A stretch of DNA of 64,000 nucleotides from Sphingobacterium sp. lm-10. Its GTDB lineage: Bacteria; Bacteroidota; Bacteroidia; Sphingobacteriales; Sphingobacteriaceae. Below are positions 28,353 to 37,669 of this stretch, in pieces. The stretch covers positions 1-64,000 of the forward strand of contig NZ_JAMJWC010000001.1 in assembly GCF_023554555.1 (NCBI RefSeq), given 5' to 3'. How positions within the stretch are numbered: the stretch's first letter is position 1; every line of letters begins with the position of its first letter. The notes beneath the pieces are model-generated. The model saw nothing but the letters and a program-made list of their open reading frames with translations. It was not told where the DNA came from and searched no databases. The translations under genes were made by a program, and so were the position numbers.

Positions 28353-29231
28353 ATGGCGAATTTAAAAGAAGTTAGAAACCGAATTACTTCGGTGAGCTCC
28401 ACACAGCAGATTACCAAAGCCATGAAAATGGTTTCGGCAGCGAAGTTGAAAAGAGCAACCAATGCTATTATACAGTTACGCCCTTATGCTAATAAGCTGA
28501 AAGAGATCTTGACACAGGTATCTGCATCTATGGAGGGCAATGATTCTCCTTACACGGAAGATCGTATTCCTACCAAGGTAATGATTATTGTGATCACCTC
28601 TAACAGAGGTCTTGCAGGTGCTTTTAATGCTAACGCCATCAAAACGGCCAACAACCTGATCGCAGCAAAATATGCCGATCAATTTGCCCGTGGTGACGTC
28701 AGTATTATTGCGATTGGTAAAAAAGGCCACGAATTCTTTGGTAAACGTAACTTCAGTCTGTTAGGTAACCACAACGAACTTTTCAACAATTTGAGTTTTG
28801 AAAATGTATCTGAAGTGACTGATATGGTCATGAAGGAATTCAAAGCTGGAAATGTGGATCGCGTAGAGGTTGTTTATAATCAGTTTCGCAATGCCGCTGT
28901 ACAGATTCTTACCTCAGAGCAATTGCTTCCTTTGGTAGCAGAGAAAGCAGATGAATCCAAGGTAGAGGAGATCGATTATATTATAGAACCTTCTAAGGAA
29001 AAAATTATTGAGGAATTAATTCCTAAGACCATCAAGACACAGTTGTACAAAGCCGTATTGGATTCTCATGCCTCTGAGCATGGTGCCCGTATGACAGCGA
29101 TGGATAAAGCAACAGACAATGCCGGTGATTTGATCAAGCAGTTGAAGTTGTCTTACAACCAAGCACGTCAGGCAGCCATTACGACAGAATTGACCGAGAT
29201 CGTATCCGGTGCAGCAGCGTTGTCAAACTAG
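28353..29231 (+). CDS. atpG: ATP synthase F1 subunit gamma
   Basis: 292-residue central rotor shaft. Conserved ends are visible: MANLKEVRNRITSVSSTQQI with TKAMKMVSAAKL, and the C-terminal RMTAMDKATDNAGDLI with YNQARQAAITTELTEI. Last gene of the atp cluster here; atpD and atpC are not present. Confidence 0.97.
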   Translation: MANLKEVRNRITSVSSTQQITKAMKMVSAAKLKRATNAIIQLRPYANKLKEILTQVSASMEGNDSPYTEDRIPTKVMIIVITSNRGLAGAFNANAIKTANNLIAAKYADQFARGDVSIIAIGKKGHEFFGKRNFSLLGNHNELFNNLSFENVSEVTDMVMKEFKAGNVDRVEVVYNQFRNAAVQILTSEQLLPLVAEKADESKVEEIDYIIEPSKEKIIEELIPKTIKTQLYKAVLDSHASEHGARMTAMDKATDNAGDLIKQLKLSYNQARQAAITTELTEIVSGAAALSN

Positions 29232-29259
29232 TAAGAAAAATAAATAGCGCGATAGCGAT

Positions 29260-29303
29260 TAATAAAAAAGGTAGAAATCATTCGATTTCTACCTTTTTTA
29301 TTA
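29260..29303. terminator. Bidirectional terminator between atpG and the M61 peptidase
   Basis: 20-bp perfect stem, arms 29260-29279 and 29284-29303, loop of 4. GC core GGTAGAAATC flanked by A6 and T6 runs. Its right arm includes the stop codon of the convergent peptidase gene. Confidence 0.93.
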
Positions 29304-31043
29304 GTTACGCTTCAACCAAATTTCTCCTAATGCTTTTTCTTCCGTGGTAGCGTCTTCCCGACGCTGTACAACAAGAGATTTTTTATCGCTGTAGCCAAGC
29401 GGCGTGCTAATGGTGCGAATAATACCATCACGTGCAATTAAAATGTCTACAGTCTGTCCGAATGTGCATTGCTGTATCACCATTTCAAGTTCTTTGCCCG
29501 CAGGATCCATGCGAACACCATTAATGCCTAATATTTCGTCGTTTACATTCAAACCAGCCTTCCAAGCAGTAGAATTCCGATCGACGCCTTTAATATATAT
29601 TCTGGTGTCATTATTTACAGTGCGAATACCCAAACTAAGCGTTTTGCTTTCGGCTAATTGATCGATTAGTTCGTAACCCACCCGGTTGAAATAGCTGTTG
29701 TAATCAAGCTCTTCCGTGGTATAAACTGCTGCAAAGATTTCTGATAGATCCACTCCAGATACATCTTCAGCGAGTTTTTGAAATTCTAGTTCCTCAAAGC
29801 CACGCTGCTCTTTCAAGTAAAATTGATTGTAAGCAGCTTTCAAGACATCATCCAAACGTCTTTTACCATTGGTCTCCGCAATAATTTTAAAGTCCATCGC
29901 CACAGCCAACATAGCACCTTTATTGTAGTATGAAATGCTGGTATTCGCCGAGTTTTCATCTGGACGATACTGTTTGATCCAAGTGTCGAAGCTCGATTGA
30001 CCTACTGATTGTAGTTCATATCCGGGTCGGTTGTATACCAGATTAAATTCTTGTGCCAGCATTTGCAGGTAATCAGTCTCATCGCGAAACTGACAACGGT
30101 ACGTAATCAGGTTATCGTAATAAGAGGTGAAGCCCTCCATGATCCATAATAAGGCCGTATAACTTTCCTGCTCATAGTCAAATGGTCCGAGCGGCGCTGG
30201 TCTCAATCTTTTGACGTGCCACAAATGAAAATATTCATGTGCTACCAAACTCAAAAAGTTGTTGTATGAAGTCGCCTGCGTATACGCATTTCGGCTAGCA
30301 CCAAGTACGGTAGAGTTGAGGTGTTCTAGGCCACCGCCACCTTGCTGATAGTTGTGCGTTATAAACACATACCGATCATTGGGGTTTGATCCCCAGATAC
30401 GTGTTTCTTCTGCTACGATTTTTTGAATATCTTCAGAGAGTTGATCTTTGTTATAATTTCCGCCACCTACCATCGCAAATTCATGCGGTATGCCAGCTGC
30501 TTCAAAAGACCAGACATCTTGATTACCGATCTCGATAGGAGAATCAAATAAAATGTCGAAGTTCTCCGCTTCATAGGTATGATGTGCTATTTCTGGTAAT
30601 CCGGTCGTGATTGTAGACCAATCGGGTGGCAAATCAACATGCACGGTGCAAGGAAGAGCCAAGTGGCCATCGACATACATAAATGTGCCTGCAGGGCTTA
30701 TGAAAGCATGTGTATCATCGATGAAGTTGGTGCGTACTGATGTTTCAAAACCATACACGCGATAACGCACAACAGCGTCTTTACTTTTATTGTAAACCCT
30801 CCAGGTATTTTTGCTAATTTTCTCCTGCTTTACCAATTCTCCATTATTCTGCTGCGCAGTAAAAGATTCGACATGACGTGCAAACTCTCTTATAAGATAA
30901 GACCCCGGTGTCCAAACTGGCATCTTTAAATCGATAAATTCAGCGCTAAAGCCGTGTAGTAAGAGGGTTACTTCCACATAATGTGCCTGTGCTTCTGTAA
31001 ATGATAGGGTATAGGAGATGGCTTGTTTAGTCTGTTCGCTCAT
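29301..31043 (-). CDS. M61 family metallopeptidase with PDZ domain
   Basis: 580 residues, glycyl aminopeptidase-like M61 family. An N-terminal beta domain carries the typical WTPGSYLIREFARH (45-58). The catalytic domain has H269-E270-YF-H273 with E303 (in IMEGFTSYYD) as probable third zinc ligand. A PDZ domain lies near 465-555 (GIRTVNNDTRIYIKGV). No signal peptide is visible, so it may be cytoplasmic. Third gene of a leftward thyA-folA-M61 set, 30 nt after folA. Confidence 0.92.
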   Translation of the reverse strand: MSEQTKQAISYTLSFTEAQAHYVEVTLLLHGFSAEFIDLKMPVWTPGSYLIREFARHVESFTAQQNNGELVKQEKISKNTWRVYNKSKDAVVRYRVYGFETSVRTNFIDDTHAFISPAGTFMYVDGHLALPCTVHVDLPPDWSTITTGLPEIAHHTYEAENFDILFDSPIEIGNQDVWSFEAAGIPHEFAMVGGGNYNKDQLSEDIQKIVAEETRIWGSNPNDRYVFITHNYQQGGGGLEHLNSTVLGASRNAYTQATSYNNFLSLVAHEYFHLWHVKRLRPAPLGPFDYEQESYTALLWIMEGFTSYYDNLITYRCQFRDETDYLQMLAQEFNLVYNRPGYELQSVGQSSFDTWIKQYRPDENSANTSISYYNKGAMLAVAMDFKIIAETNGKRRLDDVLKAAYNQFYLKEQRGFEELEFQKLAEDVSGVDLSEIFAAVYTTEELDYNSYFNRVGYELIDQLAESKTLSLGIRTVNNDTRIYIKGVDRNSTAWKAGLNVNDEILGINGVRMDPAGKELEMVIQQCTFGQTVDILIARDGIIRTISTPLGYSDKKSLVVQRREDATTEEKALGEIWLKRN

Positions 31044-31073
31044 GGAGTAGGATAAAGGTGATATAATAAAAAC

Positions 31074-31574
31074 TTACGCTTCTATGCGCTCGTACACTTG
31101 GAAGGTAAACGGAAAGGCATGTTTTTCATCGCTTACATGCAGCGTAGAATCCATCAGTTTCCATGTCGACTCGTCGAATTCTGGAAAATAAGCGTCGCCT
31201 TCTATTGTGGTGTGTACGCGGGTCAACAAGATTTTATGGGCATAAGGAAGTGCCTGTTTATATATTTCGGCTCCTCCGATAATAAAAATCTCCTGCTCAT
31301 CCCGGCAGTAGGTGAATACTTCTTCCAGCGAATTCGCTACATCCACCTCTGGAGCAGACCATTTCTGATCGCGGGTAATCACGATGTTTCGACGATCCGA
31401 AAGTGCTTTTCCCATCGAATCAAAAGTCTTGCGACCCATTACTACTGAATGCTCTTTTGTGGTATTTTTAAAATAACGGAAATCATCCGGCAAGTGCCAA
31501 GCCATTTTATTGTCCTTACCAATAACATTGTTTTCGGATGCGGCTGCTATAAGTGTGATCTTAATCGTGTTCAT
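31074..31574 (-). CDS. folA: Dihydrofolate reductase
   Basis: 166 residues. Reduces dihydrofolate to tetrahydrofolate with NADPH. NNVIGKDNKMAWHLPDDF (residues 15-32) includes the catalytic acid D31 next to WHLP; VMGRKTFDSMG is the NADPH-binding motif and IIGGAEIYKQ the C-terminal family signature. Lies 56 nt after thyA on the same strand; the two enzymes form the dTMP cycle. Confidence 0.97.
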   Translation of the reverse strand: MNTIKITLIAAASENNVIGKDNKMAWHLPDDFRYFKNTTKEHSVVMGRKTFDSMGKALSDRRNIVITRDQKWSAPEVDVANSLEEVFTYCRDEQEIFIIGGAEIYKQALPYAHKILLTRVHTTIEGDAYFPEFDESTWKLMDSTLHVSDEKHAFPFTFQVYERIEA

Positions 31575-31630
31575 GTATGATTTTAGTCCTGTGCCTTTGC
31601 GTATTTAAAGTGAATGCATTTGTACGGTGA

Positions 31631-32452
31631 TTAAACAGCAACTGGCGCTTTAATATGTGGATGAAAGCTATAGTCTTGTAACTCGAAATCTTCAAATTTG
31701 AAATCAAAAATGTCTTTCACCTCTGGATTGATCTTCATGGTTGGCAACGGCTTTGGATCTCTGGAAAGCTGTAATTCCGTTTGTTCAAAGTGATTGCTGT
31801 AAATGTGCGCATCACCCAGCGTGTGGATAAATTCTGATGCTTCCATATCACATACCCGTGCCACCATCATAGTGAGCAAAGCGTATGAGGCAATATTAAA
31901 GGGTACGCCTAAGAAGATGTCAGCACTGCGTTGGTACAGCTGGCAAGATAGCTGAGGCTTATGGATACCCTTTTCCGGCTGTGCCGGTGCAACATAAAAT
32001 TGAAAGAAAGCATGGCAGGGCGGAAGCGCCATATTACCGATCTCAGCCACGTTCCAAGCAGATACAATGATCCTTCTGGAATCAGGTGTTTTTTTTAGCT
32101 GATCAATCACCTGAGCGATCTGATCGATATGCGTACCATCAGGCGTGGGCCAAGAGCGCCATTGAGATCCATATACAGGGCCAAGATTGCCGTCAGCATC
32201 CGCCCATTCATCCCAAATACTTACACCATTCTCCTTCAGATAATGGATGTTTGTATCGCCTTTTAGAAACCAGATTAGCTCGTGGATAATGGATCGCATA
32301 TGTAGCTTTTTGGTCGTTACTAACGGAAAGCCAGCTTTCAAATCGAACCGCATTTGATAACCAAATACGCTACGGGTACCTGTGCCGGTACGATCTGTCT
32401 TTTCTGCGCCGGTGCGGTATACATGATCCAATAGATCCAGATATTGCTTCAT
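31631..32452 (-). CDS. thyA: Thymidylate synthase
   Basis: 273 residues. Methylates dUMP to dTMP with methylene-tetrahydrofolate. Catalytic C146 in [21 protein letters not shown] phosphate-binding start; [20 protein letters not shown] dUMP site. First gene of the leftward operon with folA and the M61 peptidase. Divergent from mtaB. Confidence 0.98.
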   Translation of the reverse strand: MKQYLDLLDHVYRTGAEKTDRTGTGTRSVFGYQMRFDLKAGFPLVTTKKLHMRSIIHELIWFLKGDTNIHYLKENGVSIWDEWADADGNLGPVYGSQWRSWPTPDGTHIDQIAQVIDQLKKTPDSRRIIVSAWNVAEIGNMALPPCHAFFQFYVAPAQPEKGIHKPQLSCQLYQRSADIFLGVPFNIASYALLTMMVARVCDMEASEFIHTLGDAHIYSNHFEQTELQLSRDPKPLPTMKINPEVKDIFDFKFEDFELQDYSFHPHIKAPVAV

Positions 32453-32640
32453 ATTCCTTATTATATACTATTTTATAAAAGATATAGCGATCAATGCTCG
32501 CCTATTTCCGCTAGCGGGCATTAAAGCATCGTGCATTTTGAATGCTCCGGCAGTGGAAACCAGTACCTGCGAAGATAACTGTTTTTCGTATCATGCGGAG
32601 ATCATATTTTTTCCACAGAGCACATTTCGAGCAATTTATG

Positions 32641-32648
32641 TATTTTTG
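32641..32648 (+). promoter_or_regulatory. -7 box of mtaB
   Basis: TATTTTTG fits TAnnTTTG; the leader to the ATG at 32725 would be about 72 nt. No -33 TTG at the usual distance. Confidence 0.45.
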
Positions 32649-32724
32649 CAAAATCAAAGGCGGATGCTTGCTCAGTATGGGTTGGTATCATGCGTAGGAG
32701 AGTATGCACATGGAGGAGATGACT

Positions 32725-34044
32725 ATGAACAAGAAGGTGGCGTTTTATACGTTAGGATGTAAGCTGAATTTTTCAGAAACCTCTTCTATTGGGCGTTTGT
32801 TTAAGGATGCCGGTTACGATACCACCCCATTCAACAGTGCGGCAGATGTATACGTAATTAATACCTGTTCTGTGACCGATAATGCAGATAAGAAATGCCG
32901 AAAAGTGGTCAAAGAAGCGCTAAAGCATTCTCCAAATGCCTATATCACCATTGTAGGCTGTTATGCACAGCTCAAGCCCAAGGAGATCTCGGAAATACCG
33001 GGAGTTGATATGGTTTTAGGGGCCGCAGAAAAATTCAATATCATCGAGCATATTAACGACCTCACCAAACAGGAGAAGGCAGTCGTTCATAACGCACCTA
33101 TTGAAGAAACGCAGCATTTTGTATCTGCATTCTCTATTGGCGATCGCACACGTACATTTTTGAAAGTACAAGACGGCTGTGATTATTCTTGTACCTTCTG
33201 TACTATCCCGTTAGCACGTGGTGCCAGTCGTTCTGGTAAAATTGAAGACTTGGTACAACAAGCAACTGATATCGCGGCAGCTGGTGTTAAAGAAATTGTA
33301 CTAACTGGTGTAAATATCGGTGACTTTGGTATTCGTGATGGCAAACGGCAGGATAAATTTCTTGATTTAGTCAAAGCCTTGGATAAGGTGCAAGGAATAG
33401 ATCGTATCCGAATTTCTTCTATTGAACCAAACTTGCTTTCTAACGAAATTATTGATTTTGTCGCTCAATCACAGCGTTTTGTGCCGCACTTCCATATGCC
33501 ACTACAGTCCGGTAATAATAAAACGCTTGCAGCCATGCGTCGGCGTTACAAGCGCGAGTTGTATGCGGAGCGCGTAGCAAAGATTAAATCCCTCATGCCC
33601 AACTGTTGTATTGGTGTGGATGTCATTGTTGGCTTCCCTGGCGAAACACGCGAAGACTTTATAGAGACCTACAATTTTCTAAACGAGTTGGACATCTCCT
33701 ATCTGCACGTTTTTACGTATTCTGAGCGCGAAAATACGATTGCTGCGCAAATGGAAGGAGCTGTACCAGGTGCCCAGAGAAGTGACAGAAGCAAAATGTT
33801 ACACATTTTATCCGAGAAGAAACGCCGAACATTCTACGAATCTCAAGTAAACGCGGTGGGAGATGTACTCTTTGAAGGCGATGAAAAGGACGGCTATATG
33901 CATGGTTTCTCCAAAAACTATGTGAAAGTCAGAACGTCCTACGATCCTTTACTAGTAAATGAGATCGTTCCGGTACGTTTCGTGGCGTTAACAGATTCTG
34001 GTGAGATGGATATGGAAGAACTTCCTGAGTTACTTGTTCACTAG
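32725..34044 (+). CDS. mtaB: tRNA (t6A37) methylthiotransferase MtaB
   Basis: Radical SAM methylthiotransferase that turns t6A37 into ms2t6A37 in tRNA. 439 residues from the ATG at 32725, which follows a GGAGGAG ribosome binding site at 32712-32718, unusually strong for this window. UPF0004 domain with cysteines in TLGCKLN, NTCSVTD and VGCYAQ; radical SAM motif GCDYSCTFC; C-terminal TRAM-like tail. KLNFSET after the first Cys separates MtaB from MiaB and RimO. Confidence 0.95.
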   Translation: MNKKVAFYTLGCKLNFSETSSIGRLFKDAGYDTTPFNSAADVYVINTCSVTDNADKKCRKVVKEALKHSPNAYITIVGCYAQLKPKEISEIPGVDMVLGAAEKFNIIEHINDLTKQEKAVVHNAPIEETQHFVSAFSIGDRTRTFLKVQDGCDYSCTFCTIPLARGASRSGKIEDLVQQATDIAAAGVKEIVLTGVNIGDFGIRDGKRQDKFLDLVKALDKVQGIDRIRISSIEPNLLSNEIIDFVAQSQRFVPHFHMPLQSGNNKTLAAMRRRYKRELYAERVAKIKSLMPNCCIGVDVIVGFPGETREDFIETYNFLNELDISYLHVFTYSERENTIAAQMEGAVPGAQRSDRSKMLHILSEKKRRTFYESQVNAVGDVLFEGDEKDGYMHGFSKNYVKVRTSYDPLLVNEIVPVRFVALTDSGEMDMEELPELLVH

Positions 34045-34434
34045 ACCTAATTTCAATGATTTATTGTCTCTAAATCGTTGAAATAAGCTGATTCATATAG
34101 TTTAAATAACGTATTAGTGGGCCCTTGGTTGCTACTAGTGACTATTTGATCCAAATGCTTGGAAGTCTATTGTAGATTTAGATTATACGAATAATAAAAG
34201 GTTAAATACAACAGAAGATTATTAGAAGGCATGCACGACTAAGCAGCCATACTTTTTGTTTTCTTTTAAGGAAGCGATTAAGAGAGATACTCCCGTTTTT
34301 TTTAAAAACTTCAAGCATTAAAAATAGTAATACTTACGAGATACATGACTATTCGCTTCATCCACTTCGCGATTGTGAAGGCGCGGATATATCAAACTAC
34401 ATCATACATCTTATGCTGTTCGAATAATTTAGTT
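34045..34434. other. Intergenic region without recognisable gene
   Basis: About 390 A+T-rich bases between mtaB and the convergent DoxX gene. No ORF of note, no convincing terminator and no repeat was found. Confidence 0.6.
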
Positions 34435-34863
34435 TTATTCGCTCACTTGACTATTTAGAATGGCATCTAAGCTGTACTTCCCACCGCCTAGACACAAAAA
34501 CATAAATGAAAACAACCAATATAAAAATGATACTTGACCCTGATCATGTGGTAATACTTGCCATTGATATGCTAGCCCCATTACGATAGTCATCATGATT
34601 AACAAAACGAAGCAAGACAAGCGGGTGAGTAATCCTAGGGCCAGACAAAGACCAAAAACGATTTCAGATACTTTAGCAAAATATAACGTCAAAATAGGAT
34701 TCGAAAACCCATATTTGTATGGCCCCCATCCTTCTACTTGATCTTCAAACCAAATGTTAGAGAAGACATCCTTTCCATACCAAGCCATCCAAAGGCCAAC
34801 AAAAACCCGAACAATTACAAGGACGTTAGTTACAGGAGAGGCAAAAAATACGCGACTGATCAT
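34435..34863 (-). CDS. DoxX family membrane protein
   Basis: 142 residues with four membrane helices. The pattern RVFVGLWMAWYGKDVF at the first helix and VFGLCLALGLLTRLSCFVLL in the middle fit DoxX/DoxD-like proteins. Function unknown; some members take part in redox or sulfur metabolism. Leftward and separated from the lipoprotein array by 285 bases in which nothing else is seen. Confidence 0.83.
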   Translation of the reverse strand: MISRVFFASPVTNVLVIVRVFVGLWMAWYGKDVFSNIWFEDQVEGWGPYKYGFSNPILTLYFAKVSEIVFGLCLALGLLTRLSCFVLLIMMTIVMGLAYQWQVLPHDQGQVSFLYWLFSFMFLCLGGGKYSLDAILNSQVSE

Positions 34864-35148
34864 TTTCGTAAAAAATAGGTAATTATATAATTTTGTGTTG
34901 TTTTAATTTTAAAGTATAAGGAAGCTAAATTTCTAATATGTTTAGAATGCAAGTCCAATTTTCTAATTGGTACAACTGGTGTATGCAAAAATTATTGGTA
35001 AATAGCATTCTGCAATAGCGATCATACGCTGTCATAAATTTTGTGAAACTGGTTTTTTAAACTAATGAACAAATAAGGTTTCTTAGATCAAATAGACCAG
35101 TAAATCAAACCTCACACCTCCATTTTCGCCCTTCTCATCAAATTGGTT

Positions 35149-37050
35149 TTACTTGAGTTTTCCATAATAAGATTGGGCGACAAAGTATGAGAAAACATTG
35201 CCAAAAATTGCCGCGTTATAGATGTTCCAGCTGCCTGTCGGTCTGTTAGGTTCCTGAGCTTGAGATCCAGAAGCTGCTCCATACGCTTTCAAGGCTGGGA
35301 AGTAGTTGTTATCAGTTGCATATGGCACTGAAGTCCGTCCGGCTGTTTGTCCAGTTCTCATATTGTTTGCCGTGAAGCCGGTATCTCCGACATAAAATAA
35401 ATTAAGTTTTTTATGTCGAAACATCGTTACGGAATTATGATTTTCAGCCTTATTTGCGGACCTCCTGGTATATGCGAAAATATTATTCAGTTCTGCTTCT
35501 GGAATATTGTCTATTGCTAAAGCCTGCCCTCCATCTTGACCCCAATATTGGTTTCTGACATCAGCAAATGGCCATGATAATACGTCTTTATCGACATCTG
35601 CTATCTTGTAGACTGCTCCGCCCCATTCCCATCCATCGTGCTCGCTGGTATTTACATTATTAGAATTAAATACCTTTCTAAAGAAATTTCTCGTAATAGC
35701 ACCATTTACGTTTTCGAGCATTAATAAAACAGCTCCTCCATTTTGCAGATAACTATATAGCGCATTGTAATCATTATCATTTACAGTTCCGAAGACTGCC
35801 ATAATGATCATATCTGGGTAGTTATCCGGGTTTGCTAATCGGTTGGCGAGATTATTGGCTGATGGAAGTATTCGTTCATGATCAAATCCCTTAACCCGTA
35901 GGTATGGACTGGTTTCGGAAAAGTTAGATGTAGACCGTAAAAAGCCTCCACAAGCGGTAGCAGGATTATACCCTGTGTATCCCCACGCCCATCCTAAACC
36001 ATCGTCTTCCACGTGTAAGATTTTTTGAATAGGGAAGATTTTTCTCAATCTCAGCTTAGCTTGATGTAGTACCCCTTGTCCATTGGTCTGAAACGAAAAT
36101 GTGGCCTGTCCTCCGTTAGGTAAATCGTTAGTCAGATTTACACTATTTTGATTGGACACTTTTACGATCAAATCCCTCATGATGATACTGTAGCTATCCT
36201 GAGAAAAATCGGAGGTATAATACGTGGTATACTTTTCACGTCCGGTTTCAGGATTATCTTTCCATACCACCTGATCTATTTTTTGGGTATGTAAATCAGC
36301 GGACAACTGTCCGTCATAGAGATTAAACTCTGCCGTCTTGATATAGTCATCTAAAAAAGAAACATTTGCGGTTTCCATATCACCAAATAGCCCTCTTGTA
36401 TCCACGTCAATTCTAATTTGTTTTAGCTGATTTATAAACAGTATGGCTAATCTGTTATCTCCTGAATTTGAAAAATTAATTTTTCCTTTTGCATATAGAA
36501 GTGGTTTGTCTGTAGTTGTTTCGATGATGGGGTTTTCGGGATTAACTTCTGGGATAGATTCTGTGCTATTGTAGCTATATGCCCACCATTCATATTCTTG
36601 ATCACGTACAATTGCCAAACTTAGTGGCGTACCGGATGTACCTTGCACAGAGTGTTCATATCTTTTCGTAGTGGTGTTATACAATGCGATCCAGAATTTT
36701 ACGCCTTGTTGCATTGGAGATGTCGCGGACCTTGAGTAGGTCGTGGTATTTACCAGCTCAGAATCATGAAAATCTTGAGACCGATCCAAACATTCCAATT
36801 CCATAGACATCTTGGCGTTCTCGATATTGCTGTGAAATGGCACATTCTGGTGATTTGCTAATTCCGGCGATGCAACCGCTGCTCTGGCAGAGATTTGTGA
36901 ATTGACCTCCGGGTTGGTGATACCACTAACTAACACGGTGACCATATTAGGGTCGGTATGTAGATCAATCTTCTGATCCTTAGCACATGATGTGATAAGC
37001 AAGATGCTTACTACACATGACCAGTAGGTTGTTAATTTAATTTTACTCAT
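35149..37050 (-). CDS. Fimbrillin-like lipoprotein, array copy 1
   Basis: 633 residues. Lipoprotein signal with lipobox ITSC, Cys22. Residues ~35-340 show a fimbrillin-type pattern: a SARAAVASPE region, GVKFWIALYNTTTKRYEH, EYEWWAYSYNS, KPLLYAKGKINFS and NRLAILFINQLKQIRIDV, which recall the Mfa/FimA family strand order. From ~350 a second domain has a Rossmann-like strand-helix pattern (PDMIIMAVFGTVNDNDYNAL, YLQNGGAVLLMLEN) then WGGAVYKIADVDKD and LNLFYVGDTGFTANN. Likely surface exposed; adhesin or fimbrial-tip role is inferred. Start codon follows the small ORF by 15 nt, implying co-transcription. Confidence 0.72.
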   Translation of the reverse strand: MSKIKLTTYWSCVVSILLITSCAKDQKIDLHTDPNMVTVLVSGITNPEVNSQISARAAVASPELANHQNVPFHSNIENAKMSMELECLDRSQDFHDSELVNTTTYSRSATSPMQQGVKFWIALYNTTTKRYEHSVQGTSGTPLSLAIVRDQEYEWWAYSYNSTESIPEVNPENPIIETTTDKPLLYAKGKINFSNSGDNRLAILFINQLKQIRIDVDTRGLFGDMETANVSFLDDYIKTAEFNLYDGQLSADLHTQKIDQVVWKDNPETGREKYTTYYTSDFSQDSYSIIMRDLIVKVSNQNSVNLTNDLPNGGQATFSFQTNGQGVLHQAKLRLRKIFPIQKILHVEDDGLGWAWGYTGYNPATACGGFLRSTSNFSETSPYLRVKGFDHERILPSANNLANRLANPDNYPDMIIMAVFGTVNDNDYNALYSYLQNGGAVLLMLENVNGAITRNFFRKVFNSNNVNTSEHDGWEWGGAVYKIADVDKDVLSWPFADVRNQYWGQDGGQALAIDNIPEAELNNIFAYTRRSANKAENHNSVTMFRHKKLNLFYVGDTGFTANNMRTGQTAGRTSVPYATDNNYFPALKAYGAASGSQAQEPNRPTGSWNIYNAAIFGNVFSYFVAQSYYGKLK

Positions 37051-37065
37051 CGCTAGATAATGTTA

Positions 37066-37248
37066 TTAGTCCATTAAATCCCAATCTAAAGCACTTTCCT
37101 CCTTGATTTCATCCTGAATTGATGGAGTGCTATCATTTGTGCCTCCAGGAGTCACATTGACTGAAGATGCGCATATAACATCTTCAGGAATTACATAGTG
37201 AATCTCAATAACTGGAGGGACGTAATATTTTTTTTTAATTGCTTTCAT
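37066..37248 (-). CDS. Small ORF upstream of lipoprotein copy 1
   Basis: 60 residues: basic start (MKAIKKKYYVPP), a hydrophobic IEIHYVIPEDVICASSVNV stretch, then a Gly/Ser/Thr linker and an acidic tail (DEIKEESALDWDLMD). It lies between the conserved promoter and the lipoprotein gene and is conserved in unit 3, so it is probably a real peptide. Short ORFs with an MK..Y..P.IE start are often seen beside surface protein genes in Bacteroidota; no function is known to me. Confidence 0.62.
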   Translation of the reverse strand: MKAIKKKYYVPPVIEIHYVIPEDVICASSVNVTPGGTNDSTPSIQDEIKEESALDWDLMD

Positions 37249-37669
37249 GTGCCTATGTATTAAACATTGAAATGAAATTATTTATATTTTTATGACACAA
37301 AATTACATATACCGAACGTCTGAGGGAGTCCAGAATAAGCCATGATAATAGGGAAATAAGACAAAGTTTTGGTTGGAAGTAGTGGTTAGAATATATTATT
37401 TAGACGGGATGCCAGATGTATTGATGCTGGTACACAGCTATTTGTTACTCACGATGCTTACCCGATATTATAACTCGAAAGCACTGCTGGATGACAGGTT
37501 ATGGTGGTCGCCCGAGAACGCGAATACCACATAACCTCGCTTGATTTTTAATTCCGAAATTCTTCCGATAGCATTTGCTCCGGATGCTCGAAAAATGGAT
37601 CTCTGATCCGGTTATAGAATGTTATACAAAAGTAACACCTGCCAAACTGATTACTCATTGAGCTGATTT
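37249..37669. other. Spacer between array units 1 and 2
   Basis: About 420 bases holding the unit 1 promoter block (37298-37370) and, further on, an imperfect inverted repeat (37496-37508 with 37526-37537, AGGTTATGGTGGT / ACCACATAACCT) that may end the unit 2 transcript. No gene is seen. Confidence 0.55.
37298..37370 (-). promoter_or_regulatory. Unit 1 promoter with paired CTTATT repeats
   Basis: On the minus strand: TAATTTTG (-7 type) at 37298-37305, preceded at 28 nt by CTTATT, and by a second CTTATT starting 21 bp further upstream. CCCTCA sits about 15 nt before the -7 box, where TTG would be expected. The same layout with the same spacings is found in units 2 and 3. Confidence 0.7.
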
